Assembly (NCBI GenBank): GCA_030429685.1
Contig: JAUIEY010000062.1
Location: 1 to 9,535 of the forward strand
Length of the DNA stretch: 9,535 bases
Direction of reading: 5' to 3'
Source: Gammaproteobacteria bacterium
GTDB lineage: Bacteria; Pseudomonadota; Gammaproteobacteria; Steroidobacterales; GCA-2729495
Shown here: piece after piece, positions 1-6,715 of the stretch
How positions within the stretch are numbered: the stretch's first letter is position 1
Layout: the number at the start of each line of letters is the position of its first letter
Made by a program: the position numbers and the translations under genes
Notes under the pieces: generated by a model
What the model was told of the DNA's origin: nothing
Databases searched by the model: none
Seen by the model: the letters and a program-made list of their open reading frames with translations, nothing else

Positions 1-19
1 CTGTGCGTGGAATTTTACG

Positions 20-835
20 GTGCAGTACCCCCATGGCTATATCCGGGTCAGAGCCGACATGGAGCCACAGGGTACGCCTGTGTTGATAGTTCACGGAGCG
101 GGCGGGTCATGCGAGACGGTGGAGCCCTGGCTGCAGGCATTCAGGAGCAGCCGGCCGGTAGTGGCGATTGATCTGCCCGGTCACGGCGAAACCGATAAGC
201 TGCCTGACAACGCAGGCTTCCTGGATGCCTGCGCGGCAGCCATAGTGGCTGTGCTCGACAAACTGCAAATGGAACGGGTTGATGCCTGGGGGCAGTGGGG
301 CGGCGCTACCGTGCTGGCCGATGTTGCTTGCCGGCAGCCGCAACGCTTTCGCAAACTTGCGCTCAGCGGCGTGCAATGCCTGGAAGCCGGCCAGGTCAGG
401 GAGCTGGCTGCTAATTTTGCCCCGCGCATCGAACCACAATGGCATGGCGGACATTTGCTGGAATACTGGCAAGTGGCGCGCAATCAGAGTTTATTCTGGC
501 CTTGGTACGAGCAAACCGACGCGGCCGCAACCGAAGGCGAGCCGCATGTGGAGCCGGCAACCGTGCACACGCGCACGCTTGCGCTGCTGAAAAGTTCCGC
601 GGTTCTGCCAGTCGCCGCGCAGGAGCTGTTCGCCTATCCGCTGGTCGGCACCCTGAGGCAAATGCGGGCAAGCCTTCTGCTGGCTGCGGCACCATCGGAT
701 CCGAACCGGCCGCATACGGAAAACGCTGCCAGGCTGACGGGCGCCGCCTACACAGAATTACCGGAAGACATTACGGCGCAAGCGGCGCTACTGACCGACT
801 ATTTTGACGGAGCAACAAATGAGCAATCCAACTGA
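20..835 (+). CDS. alpha/beta-hydrolase-fold protein, probably without a catalytic triad (N-terminus uncertain)
   Basis: The 271-residue protein has alpha/beta-hydrolase landmarks: an HGAGG oxyanion-type loop at residues 25-29 after a hydrophobic strand, and DLPGHGETD at 51-59. The nucleophile elbow, normally G-x-S-x-G, reads G91-Q92-W93-G94-G95, so tryptophan sits where serine is expected. A candidate acid is Asp227 (SDP). The C-terminal strand where the catalytic His usually follows reads LPEDITAQ and has no His. A cap region at about 120-190 is rich in aromatics (EYWQVARNQSLFWPWYEQ). From family knowledge, a fold member lacking Ser and His is either a non-hydrolytic member or a binding or scaffold protein; I infer it is not a standard esterase. 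The frame is open to the left edge, so the GTG start at 20 may be internal and the gene may begin outside the window. It overlaps the next gene by 17 bases, which suggests co-translation. Confidence 0.85.
   Translation: MQYPHGYIRVRADMEPQGTPVLIVHGAGGSCETVEPWLQAFRSSRPVVAIDLPGHGETDKLPDNAGFLDACAAAIVAVLDKLQMERVDAWGQWGGATVLADVACRQPQRFRKLALSGVQCLEAGQVRELAANFAPRIEPQWHGGHLLEYWQVARNQSLFWPWYEQTDAAATEGEPHVEPATVHTRTLALLKSSAVLPVAAQELFAYPLVGTLRQMRASLLLAAAPSDPNRPHTENAARLTGAAYTELPEDITAQAALLTDYFDGATNEQSN
809..812 (+). promoter_or_regulatory. ribosome-binding site deciding the dehydrogenase start
   Basis: GGAG lies 6 bases before the ATG at 819. This favours that ATG over the in-frame TTG at 804, which has no such site. 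The site is inside the 3' end of the upstream gene, as expected for translational coupling. Confidence 0.6.
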
Positions 836-1733
836 CGATCATAAACAGGATCTTCTTGATCCTTCGCCGGAGTACAGCATTGATCGGCGTAATCTGTTGG
901 CCGGCGCAGCCGGCCTTGCGGCAGGCATGCTGGGTGCGGGCCCGGCAATGGCGGGCGGTCATGTGTCGTCGAAAATGCCGCTCAGTGACGAAGACAAAAT
1001 TGCCAGAGCCGTCGGCGCCGGTGCCCGGATTCTGGTAACCGGAGCCAACCGGGGCTTGGGGCTGGAATTTACCCGCCAGTATGCAATGCGCGGAGCAAAA
1101 CTTATTGCTACGGCGCGCAAGCCCGATCAGGCAGATGAACTCAATGCACTGGCGTCTGAATACAGCGACATCGTGGTCGAAAAGCTGGATGTAACCGATC
1201 ATGCCGCAATTGATGCGCTGGCAGCGAAATACGCCGACACCCCGATCGACCTGCTGCTGAACAACGCCGGTATTGGCGGCGGCATACAGAACCAGCTCTT
1301 TGGCAAGATGGACTACGACACATTTGATCAGGTTATGGACGTGAATGTGAAAGGCCCCATGAAAATGTGCGAGGCGTTTCGCAAACACGTACAAAACAGC
1401 AACCTGAAAAAAATGGTGACGGTCTCAAGCAGTCAGGGCTCCATTGCAAGCGTCACTTCGCCGATGCTGTACTGGTATCGTTGCAGCAAGTCAGCGGTAA
1501 ATATGTGCATGGTCAACCTGGCCTACCAGGTGCAACGCAGGAAAGTTATCGTCGGTCTGGTCACGCCGGGCGCCACCGCTACGGATTTTATTCCGGAGCC
1601 TTTCCGCAAACAGATCAAAGATATTCAGACGCCGGAGAAGGCGACCGAAGACATGATCCGCAACATAGACCGATTTTCGCTGGCGAACACCGGTACGTTT
1701 TTTGATTACACCGGTGACGTGGTTCCCTGGTAG
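819..1733 (+). CDS. short-chain dehydrogenase/reductase with twin-arginine signal peptide
   Basis: This 304-residue classical-type SDR is an NAD(P)-dependent oxidoreductase of unknown substrate. The Rossmann nucleotide-binding motif TGANRGLG is at 74-81, the adenine-pocket Asp in LDVTD at 123-127, NNAG at 148-151, serines at 203-205, and the catalytic Tyr220-x-x-x-Lys224 (YRCSK). TPGATATDF at 249-257 follows the catalytic region. The YRxSK-x-AVNM stretch resembles C-factor/sniffer-type SDRs. Arg100 just after strand beta-2 (TARKP) suggests NADP(H) preference, which is an inference. Residues 1-70 are an extra N-terminal part: DRRNLL at 22-27, a hydrophobic Ala/Gly/Leu stretch to about 45, and PAMA-GG, a plausible cleavage site after Ala45. 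This looks like a Tat signal, so the enzyme may be exported folded with its cofactor. The ATG at 819 was chosen for its GGAG site. The stop codon directly abuts that of the convergent gene. Confidence 0.93.
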   Translation: MSNPTDDHKQDLLDPSPEYSIDRRNLLAGAAGLAAGMLGAGPAMAGGHVSSKMPLSDEDKIARAVGAGARILVTGANRGLGLEFTRQYAMRGAKLIATARKPDQADELNALASEYSDIVVEKLDVTDHAAIDALAAKYADTPIDLLLNNAGIGGGIQNQLFGKMDYDTFDQVMDVNVKGPMKMCEAFRKHVQNSNLKKMVTVSSSQGSIASVTSPMLYWYRCSKSAVNMCMVNLAYQVQRRKVIVGLVTPGATATDFIPEPFRKQIKDIQTPEKATEDMIRNIDRFSLANTGTFFDYTGDVVPW

Positions 1734-2687
1734 CTAGCCGGGGAACTGCGCGATGCCGGCCAGGGATCGCTCCACACCGGTCTCGGCCTGCGCTATGACC
1801 GCACCGCTGTCCAGGTCGAACTTGGCGACCGCGCCGGTGAAGAAGTTGCCCAGCAGCGCATAGTCGGAACCGGCTGCGGGGTTGCCGAGGCAGGCCCAGC
1901 CGGGTCCCGGCAGCGCGAATTCTTTGGCGCGGCTGCCGTCTTCATTGAGCAAATCAAGAAAGAAGCCGACGCGGAAATTAGCGCGGATATGCAGTAGCCG
2001 GCCGTCAGGCATACGATTCAGGCTCATAGCCATTTCACCGCTGTCCGCCGGGTAGGTCACCAGGTTGTCGAGCTGCTTGTCTGCCTCGATGTCATACTGG
2101 TAAACGCCGTCACTGAGTTCCGACAGGTATTGCAGGGTTTTGCCGTCGGGCGCCATACAAGTGTTATTGATGCCCAGGAAGGCCGGCATGCCGCCGTGCG
2201 CTTTGGTGGCATATTCCCGGATTACTTCACCGTCGGGCTGGCAGCGAAACACATGGCCGTCGCCGAATCGCTCGGTACCCGGCATGAACGGCAATGTTGT
2301 TCCCAGCGGTCGATCAGGCGGCAGGCGAATTTCCGCACCCACCAGATGCTCGCCAACCAGCACGGTGCCGTCGTCGAGAAACACGACATTGGAGAACGAG
2401 CGCTGGGGAAATGCCGGGTTGGCCAGTTGCTTGCCTTCCGGGCTGATATTCAGCACCGAGTAAGAAGCACTGTCAAAAGCCCACAAGGTGTTGTCCGGAG
2501 CGAACTTTAGCCCGGTGATCAAATGCGTTGTGCCGGTCAGCCACAAAGTACCTTTTTCATTCAGGTCGCTGTCGAATTGCACGATGCGACCGTCACCGGC
2601 GTGATCATCATCAGGATTGTTAAGCAGGGTACAGCCCACGAGAATGTCGCCGGGCGCAAAAGGCTGGATAGTGGATTCCTGTGTCAT
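1734..2687 (-). CDS. beta-propeller protein, SMP-30/NHL-like, function unknown
   Basis: This 317-residue protein is built from repeating strand units of the type 'FxPDGTLxxxD...V..ixPdG'. Recognisable units lie near residues 59-88 (GLKFAPDNTLWAFD), 100-122 (NVVFLDDGTVLVGEH), 144-159, 176-206 (MAPDGKTLQYLSE), 221-251 (RMPDGRLLHIRANF) and 269-300 (AVAKFDLDSG). About six units fit a six-bladed propeller such as SMP-30/gluconolactonase, NHL or YWTD proteins. I cannot pin down a catalytic metal site, so no lactonase activity is assigned. There is no signal peptide or membrane segment, so a cytosolic location is inferred. The ATG start is supported by GGAG (plus-strand 2695-2698) seven bases upstream. 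Its stop abuts the stop of the convergent dehydrogenase with no spacer. A promoter candidate lies in the 99-base gap behind it, so it is probably transcribed apart from the phosphatase. Confidence 0.85.
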   Translation of the reverse strand: MTQESTIQPFAPGDILVGCTLLNNPDDDHAGDGRIVQFDSDLNEKGTLWLTGTTHLITGLKFAPDNTLWAFDSASYSVLNISPEGKQLANPAFPQRSFSNVVFLDDGTVLVGEHLVGAEIRLPPDRPLGTTLPFMPGTERFGDGHVFRCQPDGEVIREYATKAHGGMPAFLGINNTCMAPDGKTLQYLSELSDGVYQYDIEADKQLDNLVTYPADSGEMAMSLNRMPDGRLLHIRANFRVGFFLDLLNEDGSRAKEFALPGPGWACLGNPAAGSDYALLGNFFTGAVAKFDLDSGAVIAQAETGVERSLAGIAQFPG

Positions 2688-2733
2688 TCTCGTTCTCCGG
2701 AATTCAGAAGTGACTTGTCGCTAAAGAACGGCC

Positions 2734-2761
2734 ATTCTACTCAGGCGGCCGGATGCCACAA
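2734..2761 (-). promoter_or_regulatory. candidate sigma-70 promoter of the beta-propeller gene
   Basis: Read on the minus strand, TTGTGG (plus 2756-2761) is followed after 16 bases by TAGAAT (plus 2734-2739). The -10 matches the consensus at 5 of 6 positions; the -35 is weak (TTG only). It would give a leader of about 40 bases before the ATG at 2687. Confidence 0.4.
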
Positions 2762-2786
2762 GTGCGCCGGGCAGACGATGTTCAGC

Positions 2787-3668
2787 CTAACCGCTGTTCG
2801 GAGTGCCGTTGGCGGCAGGGCGCAGCAGTATGGCGCTGAAATCATCAGGTTTGCTGGGCTTGCCTTTGTGGGCGCCGGCCATACGCTTGGCCGTGAGTTC
2901 CCATAATTCACGCAGGTTATCGGCAACGCTGCCGGTACGAATGATTTCCACGATCTCGCTTTCCAGTACGTTGTCGAACAGGCCGTCACTGGCAATCAGT
3001 AATGTGTCTTTAGGTGCCAGTGGCACACGCGAGCCGATTTCGATACGCATATCCGCGCTACCGACAACATTGGATATCAGATTGAGGTCTTCGTGGTGCA
3101 GGGCCTCTTTTTCGTCCACAAAGCCTGCCTGCAACGCGAAGCCCAGCGGCGAATGCGGTGTGGTCTGAAGTTTCACCAGGCCGCGCTGGCCGCAAAGCCA
3201 GGCGGATGAATCACCGATATGAAAAGTGCGAACCTGCTGATCGCGTATCTCTGCGACCACCAGCGTAGTAGACGTGCCGGTGCCCAATTCGCGCAGCGCG
3301 CGATTGGCATTATCTATGCCGTCAAGAATGGCGTTGCGCAGCAGCGCATCATCGTTTTTTGCATTCTTCAATGCTGCACATACTGCTTCCAGCGTAATGC
3401 CGGAGGCTTTCCAGCCCGTCGGCAGACCGCCTACGCCGTCTGCCACCATGAGGGCCAGCCCGCTGTCGCACAATGGTGCCAGGGCAACAGCGTCTTCGAC
3501 CGGGCCTGATTTGTCGGGCGAGATCGCCAGCCCGGCGGCGATGTCGCCGGTCGGCGAGCCGAAGCTGTGCAAAACAAGTTTGGTGTCCGCGTCAAAATGG
3601 CCGCCGTAGAGCCGGGTCTTTTTAAGAACGCCCTGATCACTCACCGCGGGTTGCGCTTCGCTCGTCAC
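2787..3668 (-). CDS. PP2C-family serine/threonine protein phosphatase
   Basis: This 293-residue metal-dependent phosphatase (PPM/PP2C) removes phosphate from Ser/Thr of proteins. Visible motifs in order are G-P-V-E58-D59 (counterpart of the ED in the N-terminal PP2C motif), VADGVGG at 75-81 with metal ligand Asp77, TSTTLVV at 132-138, HIGDSSAWL at 150-158, LLIASDGLFDNV at 223-234 with metal ligand Asp228, and KPDDFSAILL at 273-282 with the final acidic ligand. The conserved Arg of the usual R-x-x-N-E-D motif is not evident. The GTG at 3668 lies one base after the stop of the upstream kinase gene, typical of coupled translation. An in-frame ATG at 3722 would add 18 residues, but these are encoded within the kinase reading frame and look unlike a phosphatase. 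No membrane segment is seen. Together with the adjacent kinase it forms a kinase/phosphatase switch (inference). Confidence 0.92.
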   Translation of the reverse strand: MTSEAQPAVSDQGVLKKTRLYGGHFDADTKLVLHSFGSPTGDIAAGLAISPDKSGPVEDAVALAPLCDSGLALMVADGVGGLPTGWKASGITLEAVCAALKNAKNDDALLRNAILDGIDNANRALRELGTGTSTTLVVAEIRDQQVRTFHIGDSSAWLCGQRGLVKLQTTPHSPLGFALQAGFVDEKEALHHEDLNLISNVVGSADMRIEIGSRVPLAPKDTLLIASDGLFDNVLESEIVEIIRTGSVADNLRELWELTAKRMAGAHKGKPSKPDDFSAILLRPAANGTPNSG

Positions 3669-3669
3669 T

Positions 3670-4458
3670 CTATAGCAGCTTGGGTCGGATTTTCCTGAAC
3701 TCGCGTTCCATTGAGACCGCATTGCGATAGCGGTCCTGATGCCGAAATTCCAGCGACTTTCTCAGCCAGGCAATAGTCTTGCGTCGCAGCTTACTACGAA
3801 TCCGGTGATAACCGGGTAATGGCCAATCGTAAGGGTATTCCGGCAGTTCTTTGGCAAACAGTTCGTAAATCACCAGGCCCAGAGCAAAAACATCGGACTG
3901 AAACATGGGCCGGCCCAATGCCTGTTCAGGAGCCAGGTAACCCAGCGTGCCGGATCCTGACGCTTTAATCGTGCGCAGCGCGACTTTGGAAAAACCGAAA
4001 TCGGTCAGCCGCAGCTGATTGCCGGGAAAGATAATGAAGTTTTCCGGTTTTACGTCGCAGTGAATGATTTTGTTGGCATGTGCATGCGCAACACCAGCCA
4101 GTGCCTGCTTGGCAAAACTCAGCGCTGTTTCAGAGGACATGCGTCGGGTCATACGGTCGGCAAGCGTCTCCTGGCCGAGGCGCATGGCGATTACAAAGTA
4201 GTCATCGATAAAGCTGGCATTTTGCACCGGCAAAATATTCGGGTGCTCCATTTTCGATGACAGCCTGGCTTCATGCCGAAATTCATCCAGAAAGCCGTCT
4301 TCGATAATTTCCGGATTGGCGATTTTCAGCGCAACTCTGATGCCATGGATGGTGTCATAGGCTTTGTAGACATCTGCTCGCGGGCCACTGGCCAGGCGTT
4401 TTTCGATCCGGTATTTGCCCAGCATCTGGCGGGCACGAAATTTCTTGGCGGCTGGCAC
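3670..4458 (-). CDS. soluble Hanks-type serine/threonine protein kinase (non-RD)
   Basis: This 262-residue protein is little more than a kinase domain. The ATP loop at 22-31 is degenerate (LASGPRADVY instead of GxGxxGxV). Next come VALK with Lys45, helix-C Glu63, the catalytic loop IIHCDVKPEN at 131-140 with Asp135, TDFGFSK at 152-158, the activation-loop end GTLGYLAPEQ at 170-179, and SDVFALGLVIYELF at 188-201. The HRD arginine is replaced by Cys134, making it a non-RD kinase, a class often not controlled by activation-loop phosphorylation. There is no transmembrane helix, PASTA repeat or other sensor domain, unlike PknB-type receptors. The GTG start at 4458 gives a basic 12-residue leader; the ATG at 4425 is an alternative, and neither has a strong Shine-Dalgarno. 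No in-frame start exists further upstream before a stop. It leads a two-gene unit with the phosphatase; the target is unknown. Confidence 0.93.
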   Translation of the reverse strand: MPAAKKFRARQMLGKYRIEKRLASGPRADVYKAYDTIHGIRVALKIANPEIIEDGFLDEFRHEARLSSKMEHPNILPVQNASFIDDYFVIAMRLGQETLADRMTRRMSSETALSFAKQALAGVAHAHANKIIHCDVKPENFIIFPGNQLRLTDFGFSKVALRTIKASGSGTLGYLAPEQALGRPMFQSDVFALGLVIYELFAKELPEYPYDWPLPGYHRIRSKLRRKTIAWLRKSLEFRHQDRYRNAVSMEREFRKIRPKLL

Positions 4459-4516
4459 GGCGAGTGACTCTGCTAGTGATTCCGATGGGCTGGTCTAAGG
4501 GGTTTCGGGGCACGAA

Positions 4517-4545
4517 ATTCTACGTCAGCGGGGCTGATTAAGTAA
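4517..4545 (-). promoter_or_regulatory. candidate promoter of the kinase-phosphatase unit
   Basis: On the minus strand, TTACTT (plus 4540-4545) and TAGAAT (plus 4517-4522) are separated by 17 bases. The -10 is 5/6 to consensus and the -35 is poor. Transcription would begin near 4510, about 50 bases before the GTG. Confidence 0.35.
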
Positions 4546-4604
4546 TAGCCGGAGGCCCTGATTTTGAGGATTGCGGCCGGATGCATGGATGCTGTGGTTG
4601 AAGC

Positions 4605-4613
4605 TGGTATCAT
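4605..4613 (+). promoter_or_regulatory. candidate extended -10 promoter of the DAHP synthase gene
   Basis: TGGTATCAT fits an extended -10 (TGn plus TATCAT, 5/6). No convincing -35 lies upstream. A start near 4620 would leave a leader of roughly 68 bases containing the two hairpins described separately. Confidence 0.3.
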
Positions 4614-4632
4614 TCGCAGCCCGAAAAACACC

Positions 4633-4671
4633 TGAGCCTGAGGCTCATGCCCGTGCCCCGGACCGGGGTAC
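4633..4671 (+). promoter_or_regulatory. two tandem hairpins in the DAHP synthase leader
   Basis: Hairpin 1: TGAGCC (4633-4638) pairs with GGCTCA (4642-4647) across a TGA loop. Hairpin 2: 4653-4660 pairs with 4664-4671 across a GAC loop; it has a CCCCG/CGGGG core and 8 pairs including one G-U. Hairpin 2 ends right against the GGAGG ribosome-binding site at 4672-4676. No T-run follows, so these are not intrinsic terminators. A role in translation or mRNA stability is inferred. Confidence 0.45.
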
Positions 4672-4676
4672 GGAGG
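4672..4676 (+). promoter_or_regulatory. ribosome-binding site of the DAHP synthase gene
   Basis: GGAGG lies 11 bases before the ATG at 4688. It supports that start over the in-frame TTG at 4571, which would add 39 residues unlike any DAHP synthase. Confidence 0.6.
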
Positions 4677-4687
4677 AAGTTAGAGAG

Positions 4688-5761
4688 ATGGATAGTCAGG
4701 TATACAACATAAACGTGCTCTCCAAGACAGATCTGCCCACACCCGCAGAAGTGAAGGCAGCACTGCCGATGGATCAAGCCATTGAGAAATCCGTGCTCGC
4801 CAACCGGCAGCTCATGAAAGACATTCATGATGGTCGGGATCCGCGCCTGTTTGCGGTGGTTGGCCCGTGCTCTATCCATGATATTGATGCGGCGCTGGAA
4901 TATGCCAGTCGGCTCAAAACTCTGGCCGACGAAGTTGCTGATTCCATCGTTGTTGTAATGCGGGTCTATTTCGAAAAGCCGCGCACCACGGTCGGCTGGA
5001 AAGGGCTCATTAATGATCCCGACATGGACGACTCATTCCATGTGGAGCGGGGTATTTACATGGCTCGCGAGTTGCTACTGAAACTGGCGGCCATGGGTTT
5101 GCCTACGGCGACTGAGGCGCTGGATCCGATCATGCCGCAATATCTGGGGGAGCTGATTTCCTGGACAGCAATCGGGGCACGCACCACCGAATCGCAGACC
5201 CATCGCGAAATGGCCAGTGGTTTGTCAACGCCGGTTGGCTTCAAGAATGGCACCGACGGGTCGCTGGATGTTGCCATCAACGCGCTGCAATCGGCGCAGC
5301 AACCGCATCATTTTCTGGGCATCAATCAGGACGGCCGGATTGCTGTTTTTCAGACTCGCGGTAACGCCCATGGCCACGTGGTTTTACGCGGCGGCGGTGG
5401 GCGGCCGAATTACGATTCGGTAAGTATCGCGTTGTGTGAACAGGAACTGGAGCGTGCCGGCTTGCCGCAACGAATCGTGGTTGATTGCAGCCATGCAAAC
5501 TCCAACAAGGATCATAACCTGCAGCCGCTGGTGGCGAGGGATTGCGTGGATCAGATAGTCAACGGCAACCGATCAATTATCGGTTTCATGCTGGAAAGCA
5601 ATCTGCATGCCGGCAATCAGAAAATCACGGAAGACCGGTCGCAGATGCAATATGGTGTGTCAGTGACTGATGCCTGCATGGACTGGGAAACCACCGAGGC
5701 GACGTTGCGTGAGGCTCGCGAGCACCTGTTGCCGGTGATTCAGGGGCGCAAGTCGGCCTGA
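4688..5761 (+). CDS. aroG: 3-deoxy-7-phosphoheptulonate synthase (class I DAHP synthase)
   Basis: This cytosolic enzyme condenses phosphoenolpyruvate and erythrose 4-phosphate to DAHP, the first step of aromatic amino acid and chorismate synthesis. The 357 residues match the AroG/AroF/AroH type (about 350). Motifs: VVGPCSIHD at 57-65, MRVYFEKPRTTVGWKG at 91-106, GARTTESQTHR at 163-173, PVGFKNGTDG at 182-191, RGGGGRPNYD at 234-243 and VVDCSHANSNKD at 264-275. Metal ligands by analogy to E. coli AroG are Cys61, His269, Glu303 and Asp328, all present. The N-terminal extension of about 45 residues needed for feedback control is intact, but I cannot tell from sequence whether Phe, Tyr or Trp is the effector, so the symbol is a family-level choice (aroF or aroH are possible). 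It is divergent from the kinase gene and stops 3 bases short of the convergent purU stop. The leader carries two hairpins. Confidence 0.97.
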   Translation: MDSQVYNINVLSKTDLPTPAEVKAALPMDQAIEKSVLANRQLMKDIHDGRDPRLFAVVGPCSIHDIDAALEYASRLKTLADEVADSIVVVMRVYFEKPRTTVGWKGLINDPDMDDSFHVERGIYMARELLLKLAAMGLPTATEALDPIMPQYLGELISWTAIGARTTESQTHREMASGLSTPVGFKNGTDGSLDVAINALQSAQQPHHFLGINQDGRIAVFQTRGNAHGHVVLRGGGGRPNYDSVSIALCEQELERAGLPQRIVVDCSHANSNKDHNLQPLVARDCVDQIVNGNRSIIGFMLESNLHAGNQKITEDRSQMQYGVSVTDACMDWETTEATLREAREHLLPVIQGRKSA

Positions 5762-5764
5762 AAC

Positions 5765-6628
5765 TTAGCGGAATACCACCGTGCGGGTGCCGTTCAGAAA
5801 CACGCGGTGTTCAATGTGGTATTTAACCGCGCGCGCCAGCGTGATGGCTTCTGCGTCGCGGCCCACGGCAGCAAGGTCCGCCGGTGTGTAGGTGTGATCC
5901 ACACGTTCCACCATCTGTTCAATGATCGGGCCTTCATCCAGATCGCAGTTCACGTAGTGTGCGGTGGCACCGATGAGTTTGACGCCACGCTCATGCGCCT
6001 TGTGATAGGGCCGGGCGCCCTTAAATCCGGGCAGAAAAGAGTGGTGAATGTTAATAGCCTGCCCGCTCAGTTGATTGCAGAGCTTGTCGGAAAGGATCTG
6101 CATGTAGCGCGCCAGCACCAGTAAATCGGCGCGCGATTCTGCCAGGATTTCCAGCAGCCTGTCTTCAGCGGCAGGCTTGGTGTCGGCGCTGACCGGCACA
6201 TGATGAAAAGGGATGTCATGCCATTCGGCCAGCGACCGCAAATCATCATGATTGGAAACAATGGCGGGAATTTCCATGTTCAGGGAGCCGGTGCGGTAAC
6301 GGTACAGCAGGTCGTTCAGGCAGTGATCATGCCTGGACACCATGACGACGACTCGCGGTTTTCTCTTGGCATCATGCACGTCCCAGTCCATGGCAAACTT
6401 TTCGCTGATGCGCTTGAAGCCCTGCCGAAAAACGTCCTCTGACCAGCTGCCGCCGTTGAGTGAAAACCGGGTGCGCGAAAAAAACATACCCGTGTCGCGG
6501 TCCCCGAAATGCGCGGATTCTTCAACAAAAAAATTCTGATCACGCAGATAACCGGTTACGGCAGCAACGATGCCAACCGTGTCCGGACAGGTGATAGTCA
6601 GAATGTAGCTGTTCTCGGGTTCGCTCAT
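5765..6628 (-). CDS. purU: formyltetrahydrofolate deformylase
   Basis: PurU hydrolyses 10-formyl-tetrahydrofolate to formate and tetrahydrofolate, balancing the one-carbon pool and, in E. coli, feeding formate to PurT. The 287 residues match the family (about 280-290). An N-terminal ACT domain covers about 5-85 (ILTITCPDTVGIVAAVTGYL at 9-28). The formyltransferase-type catalytic domain follows from about 91 (PRVVVMVSRHDHCLNDLLYR). The catalytic triad is complete: Asn193 and His195 in INIHHSFLPGFKGA, and Asp231 in CDLDEGPI, with the usual spacing of 36 between His and Asp. In E. coli the ACT region mediates methionine activation and glycine inhibition; whether that holds here is unknown. The ATG at 6628 is preferred over an upstream in-frame TTG at 6676 because it gives the normal N-terminus, though neither has a good Shine-Dalgarno. 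It lies 87 bases downstream of the aminomutase-like gene, possibly in one transcript. Confidence 0.97.
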   Translation of the reverse strand: MSEPENSYILTITCPDTVGIVAAVTGYLRDQNFFVEESAHFGDRDTGMFFSRTRFSLNGGSWSEDVFRQGFKRISEKFAMDWDVHDAKRKPRVVVMVSRHDHCLNDLLYRYRTGSLNMEIPAIVSNHDDLRSLAEWHDIPFHHVPVSADTKPAAEDRLLEILAESRADLLVLARYMQILSDKLCNQLSGQAINIHHSFLPGFKGARPYHKAHERGVKLIGATAHYVNCDLDEGPIIEQMVERVDHTYTPADLAAVGRDAEAITLARAVKYHIEHRVFLNGTRTVVFR

Positions 6629-6715
6629 GGCTTGGATATGGCCGCTGTGGTGACTTGCAGCGCAGTTTGCCGCCAAGCCTGTGACAATGCAAAGCTACCT
6701 GACGTAATGCCCGGA

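Noticed and set aside
439..807. 122-codon plus-strand frame overlapping the hydrolase
   Set aside because: Low-complexity Arg/Ala/Gly content, typical of an out-of-frame reading of GC-rich DNA.
771..1394. 207-codon minus-strand open frame opposite the dehydrogenase
   Set aside because: It lies opposite the Tat signal and Rossmann motifs of a clear SDR, and its own translation shows no domain.
3669..3722. ATG at 3722 as the phosphatase start, overlapping the kinase gene
   Set aside because: The extra 18 residues come from the kinase coding region read in another frame; the GTG at 3668 just after the kinase stop is more natural. This remains possible.
4585..4635. Short leader-peptide-like frame (16 codons, ATG to TGA) ahead of the DAHP synthase, its stop within hairpin 1
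   Set aside because: It has no close ribosome-binding site and no Phe, Tyr or Trp codons, so it does not fit an attenuation leader.
4571..4687. 39-residue N-terminal extension of the DAHP synthase from a TTG
   Set aside because: The residues do not resemble the family, and the strong GGAGG before the ATG at 4688 marks the normal start.
6629..6676. TTG at 6676 as the purU start
   Set aside because: It would add 16 residues before the ACT domain, has no ribosome-binding site, and the ATG at 6628 gives the usual length.
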